NCBI GenBank assembly: GCA_030068145.1
Contig: JAPJBO010000012.1
Span: 186,001 to 250,000, forward strand
Reading direction: 5' to 3'
Source: Diplonema papillatum
Lineage: Eukaryota > Euglenozoa > Diplonemea > Diplonemida > Diplonemidae
DNA: 64,000 bases
Part shown: positions 1 to 9,103 of the stretch, in pieces
Numbering within the stretch: the first letter of the stretch is position 1
Layout of the letters: every line of letters starts with the position of its first letter
Notes under the pieces: model-generated
Seen by the model: the letters and a program-made list of their open reading frames with translations, nothing else
Told to the model about the DNA's origin: nothing
Database searches by the model: none
Made by a program: the position numbers and the translations under genes

Positions 1-195
1 ATGGGTTGAGTGTGCGACTTGAGTTTGGGACAGCCATGGGTTGAGTGTGCGACTTGAGTTTTGGACAGCCATGGGTTGAGTGTGCGACTTGAGTGTGGGT
101 TGAGTGTGCGACTTGAGTGTGGGACAGCCATGGGTTGAGTGTGCGACTTGAGTTTGGGATAGCCAAGGGTTGAGTGGCCGACTTGAGTATGGGAT
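1..195. repeat. 35-bp tandem repeat at left edge
   Basis: About five copies of a 35-bp unit containing gggttgagtgtgcgacttga, the last ones degenerate. The array starts at or before the window edge. It lies downstream of, or in an intron of, the leftmost minus-strand gene. Confidence 0.9.
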
Positions 196-282
196 ACACG
201 GCATAGCCATAGGTTGAGTGCTTTGTGCGAATTATGGTGGATGTGCGGCGAACTTCGAGCTGAGCCGTGCGCGCGCAAACGA

Positions 283-345
283 CCTTAGACAAACCTCAAA
301 CGAGAGCCGCTAAGAACTTCAGTTTGATACTCCTTCTCGGGTTAA
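283..345 (+). repeat. dispersed repeat copy a (partner at 4768-4838)
   Basis: About 65 bp containing gccttagacaaa- and ccgctaagaacttc-like blocks, then ccttctcgggttaag. It matches 4768-4838 in the same orientation. It overlaps the spurious read-through end of the leftmost gene's last exon, which argues that the true exon ends earlier. Confidence 0.8.
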
Positions 346-459
346 GAGACCAACAAAAAGAGTCGAGAGAATCGATCCCTTGTTATTCCATGCTTTATCA
401 TTCACGGCGAGCGCCGGCCACCGGAGGAAACGGTAAGCCGTGAGAGGAAGGGGGCGTAC

Positions 460-3400
460 CAGATCTTTCAGACTTGCGTTCGTCTTCTCCATGGCCTGGA
501 CAAGCGGTTCTTGGGCGAGCTTCTGCTGGCGGAGCTGAAGCAGTTCGTCCTGCAGTGCCTCGATGCTGTCATTGGACCCTTGCCGCATCATATCCTCCTC
601 GTACCTAATTTTGATTGTGTCTTTTTGCGTTTCTTGAGTCGAAAGAAGTGCACAAGGAAATGAAGGTCATAAACATGTGTCTTTTTGCGTTTCTTGAGTC
701 GAAAGAAGTGCACAAGGGCATGAAGATCATGAACATGTGTCTTTTGTGTTTCTTGAGTCGAAAGGAGTGCACAAGGTCATGAACAAAGCAAAGATGGTTC
801 TTGTGAGAAATGAACGACACCCGTTGCCTTGTGCGCGAGACGTTTTGTTGCAGAAGTGGAAGTCATGCGCGCATGTGGGAACTGGTCGGCTGTTGCACAT
901 TGGTGCAGGCTTACAAAACTACGCCCGCCACTAAACCCAGATTTACTTGTGTTTCGCTGGTGGGCTACAGCACATTTCCACTCCCCTCGAGCACGCACTC
1001 TTGGGAATGATGCGGTGCCCGAGTATCCGCAAGACGTATTGTTCAGCGGGAGTTGAGAGTCCCCGTCAAGGTGCTAGCCGCCGCCATGGGCCAAGCGATC
1101 AAAAAGAACCAGCGACACAACCTGTTAACACTCGCAGGCGGTCGCGCCCACCAGCCAGAACGCCCCCGGCTGCGCCATCATCGACGCAATCATCATCGTT
1201 TACGACAAGGCCGCGTCGTAGGCGCACGGCGCCTACAACGTAATGATTCTCTCTCTGATGACAGCCAGGACACATTAAGGTGGATGGGGAGACAAAGAAA
1301 TACATAAGTACTTACTTTTCCACACTTTTGCTCTTGTTGCGCAGCCAGCTACTATTTTGACTTCTTCCGGGTTTACACGCTCTTTTTCGCTCGCTTTTCG
1401 TTGATTCATAAGATCTCTGTTTCGTACAAAGTCGGCTTCGGTGGTTGCGCCTTCGGCGCTTGGGGAGGCTCGAGAGCGTGAAATTTCGCAACTGGCAGCA
1501 TCCTCAAGTATTTCCTACTCAAAGCAGGCGCCGATACAGTAGCAGTAGTAGTTGTATGTGTCGTCTGCCGAAGCAGCTGGAGACAGCAGGCGCAGGGGTC
1601 AGGTCTTGCTTTACTTTTCTCTTCTTCATGGAGACCCACCCCCGGCATCCCGACTGTCCAAACACTGTCGAGAAAGGTTATGAGGTGGTTGACCAGGCCC
1701 CCACGAAGCCTTATACACAACACGGCTACAACACGAGGATGCCCTGCTTAGGTGTGCACTCAGCCATCAGGCCATTGGCTGCTAAGCACCCCCCGACCGG
1801 TCGATTTGCCACTTTTGTTGCCCGGGCGGTGCTGCAGCACTGTTCCGCGTCGCATCAAGTACATGATGCTGGGATCGGCGACCGCGACTCAATTAAGGTG
1901 CGGTCAACAGTGTCGCCACGTGAAGGCCCCCCCCCCACGACACCTAAGGCGCTGATGCAAAAGAAAAAGAAAGAGTCCACACTTCATTTCAGCTGCTATC
2001 CGTTTCAGCTCGGTGGCGAAGTACGACTGCAACTGGGTCAGCTCTTTCCGATAGCCGACTTCGGCGAGGGTGAGGTCGCTCTTGTACTGCTCGGCTTGCA
2101 TGTTCTTCTCGTTTTCCATGGAGGCCTTGAGCTTGAAGAGGGCTTCGTTTCCGGTTCCGATGGTGAACTGCTTTTCCTCCCGCGCGAGCTGCAGCTGACG
2201 CTGGAGCGACTGGTTCTCGAACTTCAGCCGAGTGACAAGAACTTCGCCTTTGATCTTCGATTTGTTGTCTTTCCACAAGACCTGCAGTGAGAAATTGTGG
2301 TGGTAGCCCGATGAGCCAGCACGTAACAACATTTTCCGAAGCGTGGGGTATACTTCTGAGAACACGGCCCGAAGGTCTTTCGGGCGCTGCCAAGACTACT
2401 CAGGACTAGAAACGATGTCAAAGCAACCGAAGCGGCCCAGCCACCAGCCACCTGGTGTCCCAACCATCCGCGTGCTGCCGTGATGTTTGTGGCTTTTGCC
2501 ACCTTTCGATGTACTTCGACGATGTTTCCGTTTCATCCTGATCTGGCAAAGACATGTCTAGTTGCACACACAAGCACACAAGCACACAAGCACACACAGC
2601 GTGCAGGAAAGCACCGCGTAAAAACGAAGGAATGTACTTGGTGTCGGTCACAAACAGTCCCGGACATGGCTAGCCATAACCCATAACGAAAGCGTGCACT
2701 AAATATACAACCCGTAACCACATAGCCCTTTCTTGCTCTAAGAGAACCCATTCATGAACGGTCACACGGAGACCCTAAAACCCCGGATTTTCAAGCGAAC
2801 TTTAACTCTAAAAACGTGGTCCGCACACCTGAGAGAAGTCGCCGGCTGGGTGGACGCCAGGAGCGCCCGCGGGGGCGTACGGGATGCTCGACTGCTGCAG
2901 GAGGTTTTCGAGGTACGAGACGCGGTCGTTCTTCGAGCCCAGCTCGCGCTGCATCATGTCCGCCTGCTGGCGGGATCCCATGGCCTGCAGCCGCAGCTTG
3001 TCGAACGCCGGGCGGCACCCGTCGCACGTGCGGTGGCTCATTGTCGAGTCCATCCTCCGCAGGGAGTCGTCGAAGGCCACCGGCATAATCTGCTGCGGCT
3101 TGACGATGGACGGCAGGTCGTGCCCGTTGCCGAACTCGACCATACACATCATCCCGTCGGCGGTGTCGATGTACTTCGAGACCTTCCCCCGCTTTCCCGC
3201 GAGCTGCGCGTGCTCCACGATGTCGACGAGGGTGCCTTCGGGCACTTGCCACCCGATTTGCTGCAGCCCGCCATCCTGCGGCGCATCCGAAACCAGAACC
3301 AAGTTACTCGGTCGCACGATCTGCGGTTTGATGCATGTCGTTCGTAAGTAGAATTACTTCTGTTTGTGTCGAATTGCGAAGCCCACGAAGGCATCGGTCG

Positions 3401-5363
3401 GATTTAGCTGACATCAAACTCCAGATTTTTTCGTAGTACTCACGGATTTCCGAGGGAATCTGCGAAGCTTGACGAACACATACATCAACAGGGTGTCTGT
3501 TCGTCGGGGAGAATGTGTGGTGGCGCTAGGCGTCACAGTCGCTGGGTGGTATTGACGAGGGGTTCATCGGACACTCAGGCAAGCTTCGCTGCTTCACGTG
3601 ACTGTACGTGCTGGGGGGAGGACTAGCCTGCTAAAGAATAGGGAAAAGATAGTGAGTGAACACGATCGCTAGGCTAATCTTCTCCCAAACACGCTGCCAG
3701 CGTTCTCTTTCGTGCTTACAAAGCATCGTTACTCGCAAAGGTGGAATGAAAGGCATGGGAGACAGTCGGTCCGTATTCATCTCCTGAGACTGGTGTCTTA
3801 CACGGCAAAACGAAGTAGCAAGAAACAGAGAGAGAGAGAGAGACGAGTTGGAGTGCAGCGGCCATCTCTCCGAGGAGTATCCGGTCGCTTCACTTGAGAG
3901 ACAGAAACATACCATGGTGCCGTGCGGGGGCGGAAACTCGACCATAATCCAGATGCCGTCCTCGTGTGGGTGTTCTCCGGTGACGAGGCCTACTTTGCCT
4001 TCTAGATCGCGGATGTGCGGCACGTTGATAGCCTGCACCCTCGAGCCCACAGGCGGCCTCTCTTTGGGTTGTTCGACCACCCTCAGGTTCTTGGGCAGGA
4101 CCATCATCGTATAGTACGGCTCCGGGAACTCAACCAGGACACGGGTCCCTTCGTCACTTTTGCCGAGGACGAGCCCCCGCACGCCGTTGAGCTGGGCGTT
4201 GCTGACCATGCCCACGGCTTCCACAATCGACCCGATCTCGGGCATCTCGACGATGTCGTGCGGGTGGTCGAAATGCTGCGGATGCTGCAGCGGGGTCGGC
4301 TGCTGCTCCCCTGGGTCCCTTGACAGGCCCCGTTGCACGGCGTCCAGAGAGGCTTCCGACTGCGGGTTTGGGTCCGGGCTCAAATTACCGGTTTCTCCTC
4401 GAAAAGGCCGATCTTCACCAGCCGTTATACTTGTCGTCCGACATGAAACGCGCACCGGAGACAATCGGTAGCGCGGGGCAAGAAGCGACCGAAGCATGGC
4501 ACGACGCATGCAAAAAAGTAGTAGCAGGTAGCAGACTATCGTCACAGATTGAAAACTTGTCGTACGATGACACATCTGAATCTTGAGATGGTTTCGTTTA
4601 CAGCAGTGGACTACGACGGTATCCGATCATCTTGGATCCCCACGCTCTCGTTCTTGATTAATGAAGACATTCTGTCGAATAGTTTCGCAGAAGTTGGTCT
4701 TCCTACGATCTAAAAAATTCACCTCTGATGCAGGAGTACCGACGACCCCGGTGCCTATTGATCCCGCGAGGCCTTAGACAAAACTCAAAAGAGAACCGCT
4801 AAGAACTTCGTTTTGATTATTCCTTCTCGGGTTAAGTACAGCCCCCTTTGGTACGAGTCTCGACACCTTTGTGAGTGCCATGAGACTTGGGACACTCGGG
4901 CGCCTCAGGACGTCAGATTCCGGCAGTCTTGCACTTCGTAACATACCTCCAAGTATGCGGCGAGCGACTTTGGAAACGATCTTTCAAACTGGTAGGCGAA
5001 GCCGTCCTTCGTTATCGCCAGCTGCGAGAGGAAGAAGAGAGTGACCAGGATGTTGTAAACGTTGTCCGAAGATTGCAGAGCGGATCGGTCGATCGGCGTG
5101 AGCGGTATCTTGAGGTCTGCCATGATGCTGTCGATGATCTGGACGTTAGCGTCGATTTCTTCGACTGTCGCGGGGGCCGGGTACCAGTTCAATTGGTCGA
5201 GATCCACCACGGCTGGGAACACGTGCGCAAAAAGATTCAAGAAGATGCTGCCGCTGTGCAGCTCCTCAAACGTCGGGCAGCTGGTGCCGGTGACCTCTGC
5301 GACCCATTGCAACAGGTCCTTGTTCTCGATTGAAGCCGGATGCTTCGGCTCTACATCCGACAT
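460..5363 (-). CDS. EB1-like CH domain, SH3-like modules and coiled-coil protein (5 exons, 3' end off window)
   Basis: Exons, in transcription order: 5363-4947, 4359-3913, 3320-2829, 2281-1983 and 604-460. All junctions are GT-AG and in phase (donors GTATGT, GTATGT, GTGTGC, GTGTGG). The start codon at 5361-5363 follows ggcag, a possible trans-splice acceptor. Exon 1 (residues 1-139) is a CH domain of EB1 type: LLQWV near the start, then a GSIFLNLF segment, then an NWYPA segment. Exons 2-3 carry three copies of a module of about 55 residues with the core LNGxxGxV, then VLVEFPEP or VEFPPPHG, then VxPxNLxxV (about residues 182-235, 240-300 and 315-370). A CDGC motif and coiled coil (exons 3-5) follow. 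The family suggests microtubule or cytoskeleton binding; that is inference. The last exon can be read on to a stop at 319, but that tail enters a repeat also found at 4768. A donor (CTG|GTACGC) at 460 makes continuation beyond the window more likely. Confidence 0.8.
615..790 (+). repeat. 60-bp tandem repeat, about 3 copies
   Basis: Copies start near 618, 678 and 737. Each contains gcgtttcttgagtcgaaag and gtgcacaagg. The array is inside intron 4 of the CH/SH3-like gene. Confidence 0.85.
885..1545 (+). repeat. dispersed repeat family with copies at 15735, 28665, 54330 and 58420
   Basis: Two blocks, 885-1010 (around cactaaacccagattta and gggctacagcacatt) and 1478-1545 (around cctcaagtatttcctac), match blocks in the same order at 15735-16020 and 54330-54800. 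Parts recur at 28665-28770 and 58420-58530. In this intron of the leftmost gene the two blocks are separated by about 470 bp of other sequence. Confidence 0.7.
1750..1960 (+). repeat. inverted partner of 6075-6250
   Basis: About 200 bp, including ccattggctgctaagcaccc and gtacatgatgctg, recur as reverse complement at 6075-6250. The copy here is in intron 4 of the CH/SH3-like gene; the partner is upstream of that gene. Divergence and small indels show that the copies are old. Confidence 0.75.
2744..2815 (-). repeat. R80 repeat next to a splice donor
   Basis: Member of an approximately 75-bp family with the core agagttatagttcgcttgag followed by ccggga and gggtctccg. The copy ends 14 bp from the donor of exon 3 (2829). 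Other copies: 35037, 41669, 42259, 46017 and 59432. Confidence 0.8.
4768..4838 (+). repeat. dispersed repeat copy b
   Basis: Same repeat as 283-345. It lies in intron 1 of the CH/SH3-like gene (intron 4946-4360). Confidence 0.8.
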
Positions 5364-6074
5364 CCTGCCAGGGAAACTTCCGTTTCCCCTGCCAGTCCTC
5401 TCCGCCCAGCCCCCGGCCTGATGTGTGTACTTCAACGCAAAGCAGATACAGAAAGGGGAACTCGTAAAATAATTACGAATTGACATACTCGCGGCCTAAG
5501 TAATTGCTGGAAGCCCACATAGACCACGAAAGACCGACTGTTCTCGAAACCTTTTTAGTCTTCGCGAAAGATGCTCCTTCAGCGAAGATCAATCCAGCAA
5601 ACACTGAGCGAAGTTGCTCCCGCAGGGCAGCAGAAGAAGAGGCGCCGCGTAGCCGAAAACGGCGAGTTTTCGCAACGTATGGTAAGGTTTGATTCTAACG
5701 TTGCTGTTCGCGTCGCTCAGTGCCTGTACGGTAATGCAGAAGACATAGCAATAAACATAGGAGCGGGACTCTGGCATCTAACCACGACCCTGGATCTACG
5801 CGCTCGACAAAAGATGGGGCAAGAGACTCCCAGGAAACCTCTCGCAAAAGATTTGCTGGGCGAGCAGGAAGGCGATCTGCTTGTTTCGCACACACGAAAA
5901 GCCACAAGGGTAACTTCGTTCGAGCCCGTTCAGCAACCGCCTGGATCACAGCAAATGCCGTGAAGACCATGCGCCACGTTCGGCACAGAAGAGCTCTGCG
6001 CAGGACGCGAAGTCGAATGGTGACTGCACAGAGCAGTTTCTTGTGCCGCTCCGCATCGGGGGGGCTTCACGAGG

Positions 6075-6250
6075 CGACACTGTTGACCGCGCCTTAATTG
6101 AGCTGCGGTCGCCGATCCCCCAGCCGGCAGCATCATGTACTGGACGCGATGCGGAACAAAGTTGCTGACAGCACCGCCCGGCGAATAGAGGGCCACAAGA
6201 GTGGCAAAAAATTGGCCGGTCCGGGGGTGCTTAGCAGCCAATGGGCAGTA
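6075..6250 (-). repeat. inverted partner of 1750-1960
   Basis: Reverse-complement copy of the repeat at 1750-1960, located about 0.7 kb upstream of the start codon of the leftmost gene. Confidence 0.75.
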
Positions 6251-7059
6251 TCTAGTCCGCGCCAGAGAAGCGAAGACGCACGACTCTGGCAAGGGCGTGA
6301 CTACTCTTTCGGTCTTCCCGCGGTACTAGTACAACGGTGTCGAAAAGGCCTGGGATGAGAAAAACGACTTTTATGGGTGCAAGCAGCACTTCGGCTTTTT
6401 GTGCTGCCGGAGCCGTTCCGCGTCTTCGAAGATGTTCCCAGTCCACGCCCCGAATGCGGCCGGCGGCGCAGACGGCTCGTTGCACGTGCAAAGCCGGTTG
6501 GTGACTGCCGACAGCGCACTCGTTTGGGACCTCGGCGCTAGGGCCGAAGGCAGTGCAGGGCTGCGGATGTGCCGTGTCTTCTTCGTTGTCTGCAAACCCG
6601 CCTGTACACGGATGTCCGAGCCCTGAGAGTTGTTTTGCATCACTTCTTTTCAAAACAATTTTCTGTTTCAACTGCACAAATCCAATCATCGTCGTGCCAA
6701 GAGAGACATCTTTGCAGTCCGAACTCCAGCTTAATGCTGCCTTTTTTCGACACGAACAGCCGCCCGTCCGTAAGGGGTTAAGCGTTGATGCATTCGTGAA
6801 ATTCAATATCTCTACCATATGATGACAATGACCCGACCTGTTCCCTGACGAAATGCGTACGCGGAACCTCTCCAATCCTGAGGGACCACCGACTATTGAT
6901 AGTGCGGGCCCTATTTGCAAACCCGCGAAACAGAACCTAGCAAAGCGCACAACGTTGCAAACACACACAGCCAGTATTGAGAGCAACTCATCAGAGTTCT
7001 CGAAAATCCCGTTTTTTAACAACACCCTCCCCGGACTACATGGTTTTACAAAGATCTTT

Positions 7060-7165
7060 GCATTTTTCCACATGCTGTTTTTCAAAATTAACTACTTCTT
7101 TTTTACATCTTTGTGTAAAAAAGAAAAAAGAAAGATCTTGAAATTTTGTAAAAAATAGTGACTGT
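7060..7165 (+). repeat. AT-rich inverted repeat, left arm (right arm 9010-9090)
   Basis: Contains agatcttgaaattttgt followed by an A-run. The reverse complement lies at 9010-9090. The arms enclose about 1.9 kb holding the tRNA-like repeats. They could be the ends of an old element, but the homology is short and AT-rich. Confidence 0.45.
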
Positions 7166-7734
7166 GCGTTGTCCTTGTGAGTGGGGGTGTGTGGTCCTTT
7201 TTGAGGTGAATTGCGCCTGTCGTTGCCTCTCCCTTAAGGTTGCAGCCCAAGGAAACCAGCTGTGAGACAAAACTCGGCGCTAGTCCCGTCGGATTGCACC
7301 AGAAAAGAACTTCACGGGTTACAAAACACCCGCCCAACACGAGGCACGCGCCCAAGAACGTGCACGGTCACCGTAGCACCCGGAATCCTTTCTCGGTTCT
7401 GGTAGACTATAACCTAGTCCAGTTTCACATGTAGGTTACGGTCCTCAAGATTCATCGGGCCTGCACGAGCCTCAGGCTCGTGATCGGGCTCCGGGTCCGC
7501 GACGAAATCTGTTGTTGCCACGGAGCCAGCGGATTTCGAATCAGTGAGTCGGAATCAGTGGAATCGGACATTGTTTACTTGGTCCGAGACGAGGATATGC
7601 TAATAGCTCTGTCGAGCCAACCCCACTTTTTAGGGGGTCGGGGGCGAAGCCCGGGGGCACTTTTTTAGCCTACCGTCGTACGCGTTTTGCTAGTAGTTCA
7701 TTTTCCCCCGCTCTGGGTTTTTCTTGATCCGTGA

Positions 7735-7850
7735 CTCGGCACCGGGTATTTGCCGCACAATTCAGGCCTAAAGGCCCGGGTTCGAACCCGGCCGAGGACA
7801 CCCGGGCGAGGCACTTTTCCGGTCGAAAATGATTTTCGGGGGTTGTTGGT
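7735..7850 (+). repeat. tRNA-like SINE-type repeat, copy 1
   Basis: Contains the palindrome ccgggttcgaacccgg, which resembles a tRNA T arm, then gcgaggcacttttccggtcg. The reverse complement at 8095-8205 shares this and an upstream A-box-like segment. The T arm does not fold with a proper 7-base loop and no acceptor stem pairs, so this is not a functional tRNA. A tRNA-derived SINE is the likeliest origin. Confidence 0.5.
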
Positions 7851-8094
7851 TTTCGGGGTCTATCATGCCCGAAACTTGCGTTTTTTGCAGAGTTTCTCAA
7901 TAACTCGCGGTATTTGGGTCCCCTTGGGTAACGTGAGTCAGTCTACCAGAACTGAGCATCGCCCGAACTTGCTTCACCCAAACTTTGCTTCACCAGAAGT
8001 TAGCTTCGCCCGAACTTTGCTTTTGCATCACCACAACTTAGCAACTTGGTTTCGCCCGAACTTTGCTGCTTTCCGAACTTTACAAACCCCGTAA

Positions 8095-8205
8095 ATCATT
8101 GTCGACCGGAAAAGTGCCTCGCCCGGGTTCGAACCCGGGACCTCCAGCCCTGAAGGCTTGCGCTGTTCACTCTACCATCACGGTGTCATTTCCAGGGGGA
8201 AAACT
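8095..8205 (-). repeat. tRNA-like SINE-type repeat, copy 2 (inverted)
   Basis: On the minus strand this reads gatggtagagtgaacagc (A-box-like) and then cccgggttcgaacccggg. It shares gcgaggcacttttccggtcg with copy 1. A direct repeat of about 140 bp (7850-7990 and 8280-8420, with tttgggtccccttgggtaa) flanks it. Confidence 0.5.
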
Positions 8206-8514
8206 TCCTACGGAGACCCTTGAAGTTGAAAATGACACTATAAAAAGTGCTGCGCTTCGCGCGTAGAGGCAGCAGTTTGGGTTTCGCGGTCTAATGTGCC
8301 CGACATTTGCGTTTTTTTGCCGAGTTTCTCAATATCTCGTGGCTTTTGGGTCCCCTTGGGTAATTTGAGTCAGTCTACCAGATTCTGGTCCAGAACTTAG
8401 CATCGCCCGAACTTTACGGTTTCCCGAACTTTAACTGCTGCCTCTTGTTTCGCTGGGCGCCGGTCTTTACCGGCGCACATGTACTTTTTCTCCTGTGGTG
8501 TTAACGCACTGGCA

Positions 8515-8730
8515 GCATTCCATCCGAGCGTTCCGTCTGTTCATTACAGGATCTGTCGACAGGCATCTGCGCATAGCAGGCAACTGTTCATTGCAGGAAA
8601 CTGCTCGCTATAGGCCTCGCTCAGTAGTGACTACAGACAATCGTTCTCCCAGACATTTGTCCCTCACAGGCATCTGTTCGTTACAGGCATCTGATATTTA
8701 CAGGCATCTGATCTTTACAGGCACCTCATG
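8515..8730 (+). repeat. degenerate tandem repeat of a caggcatctg motif
   Basis: At least eight degenerate copies of a 16-20 bp motif (ttacaggcatctg and variants), the last four nearly regular. Confidence 0.7.
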
Positions 8731-9103
8731 ATCAGGCTCATCTGATTGCCACCGGGTGGGCGTTTGTTGCAGTAGAGTGATTGCCAGGCCTTTGACGACC
8801 CTGAACGCACTGTGCACACAGTCGGTGTCTACGTAACAGCAGATGGGTCGCGCTGCGGGGGCGGCTCACGGGTGAACGTCGTTGTCCGCAGAAGGGGGTC
8901 GTGCCGTGTCGGCGAGTGTCCGCCGCTTCTTCTCACCGCGTTTGCGGAGCCCTCGCCGAGCTTTATTGGCCGTGTGAGCAACCATTAAAGCACAGAAACT
9001 GCAGCTAATACCGTGACGTTTTTTCACAAAATTTCAAGATCTTTTTTTTCTTCAAGATGTGAAAAAAAATGGGCAAATCCAACAACTTCTGAAAAGGAGT
9101 TTG

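Larger units (their letters stand above)
5364..9103. other. intergenic region without a supported gene
   Basis: Holds the inverted partner repeat (6075-6250), an AT-rich pair at 7060-7160 and 9010-9090, a tRNA-like repeat pair (7735-7850, 8095-8205) and a short degenerate tandem motif (8515-8730). Open frames here lack a consistent coding pattern. Confidence 0.6.

Noticed and set aside
319..459. Read-through end of the leftmost gene to the stop at 319
   Set aside because: The tail overlaps a dispersed repeat (copy at 4768), and a good donor lies at 460; the gene more likely continues off the window.
1005..1045. Possible further 18S fragment (cgagtatccgcaagacgta)
   Set aside because: Similar to sequence beside the 18196-18430 fragment, but that part is outside clear rRNA homology; too short to call.
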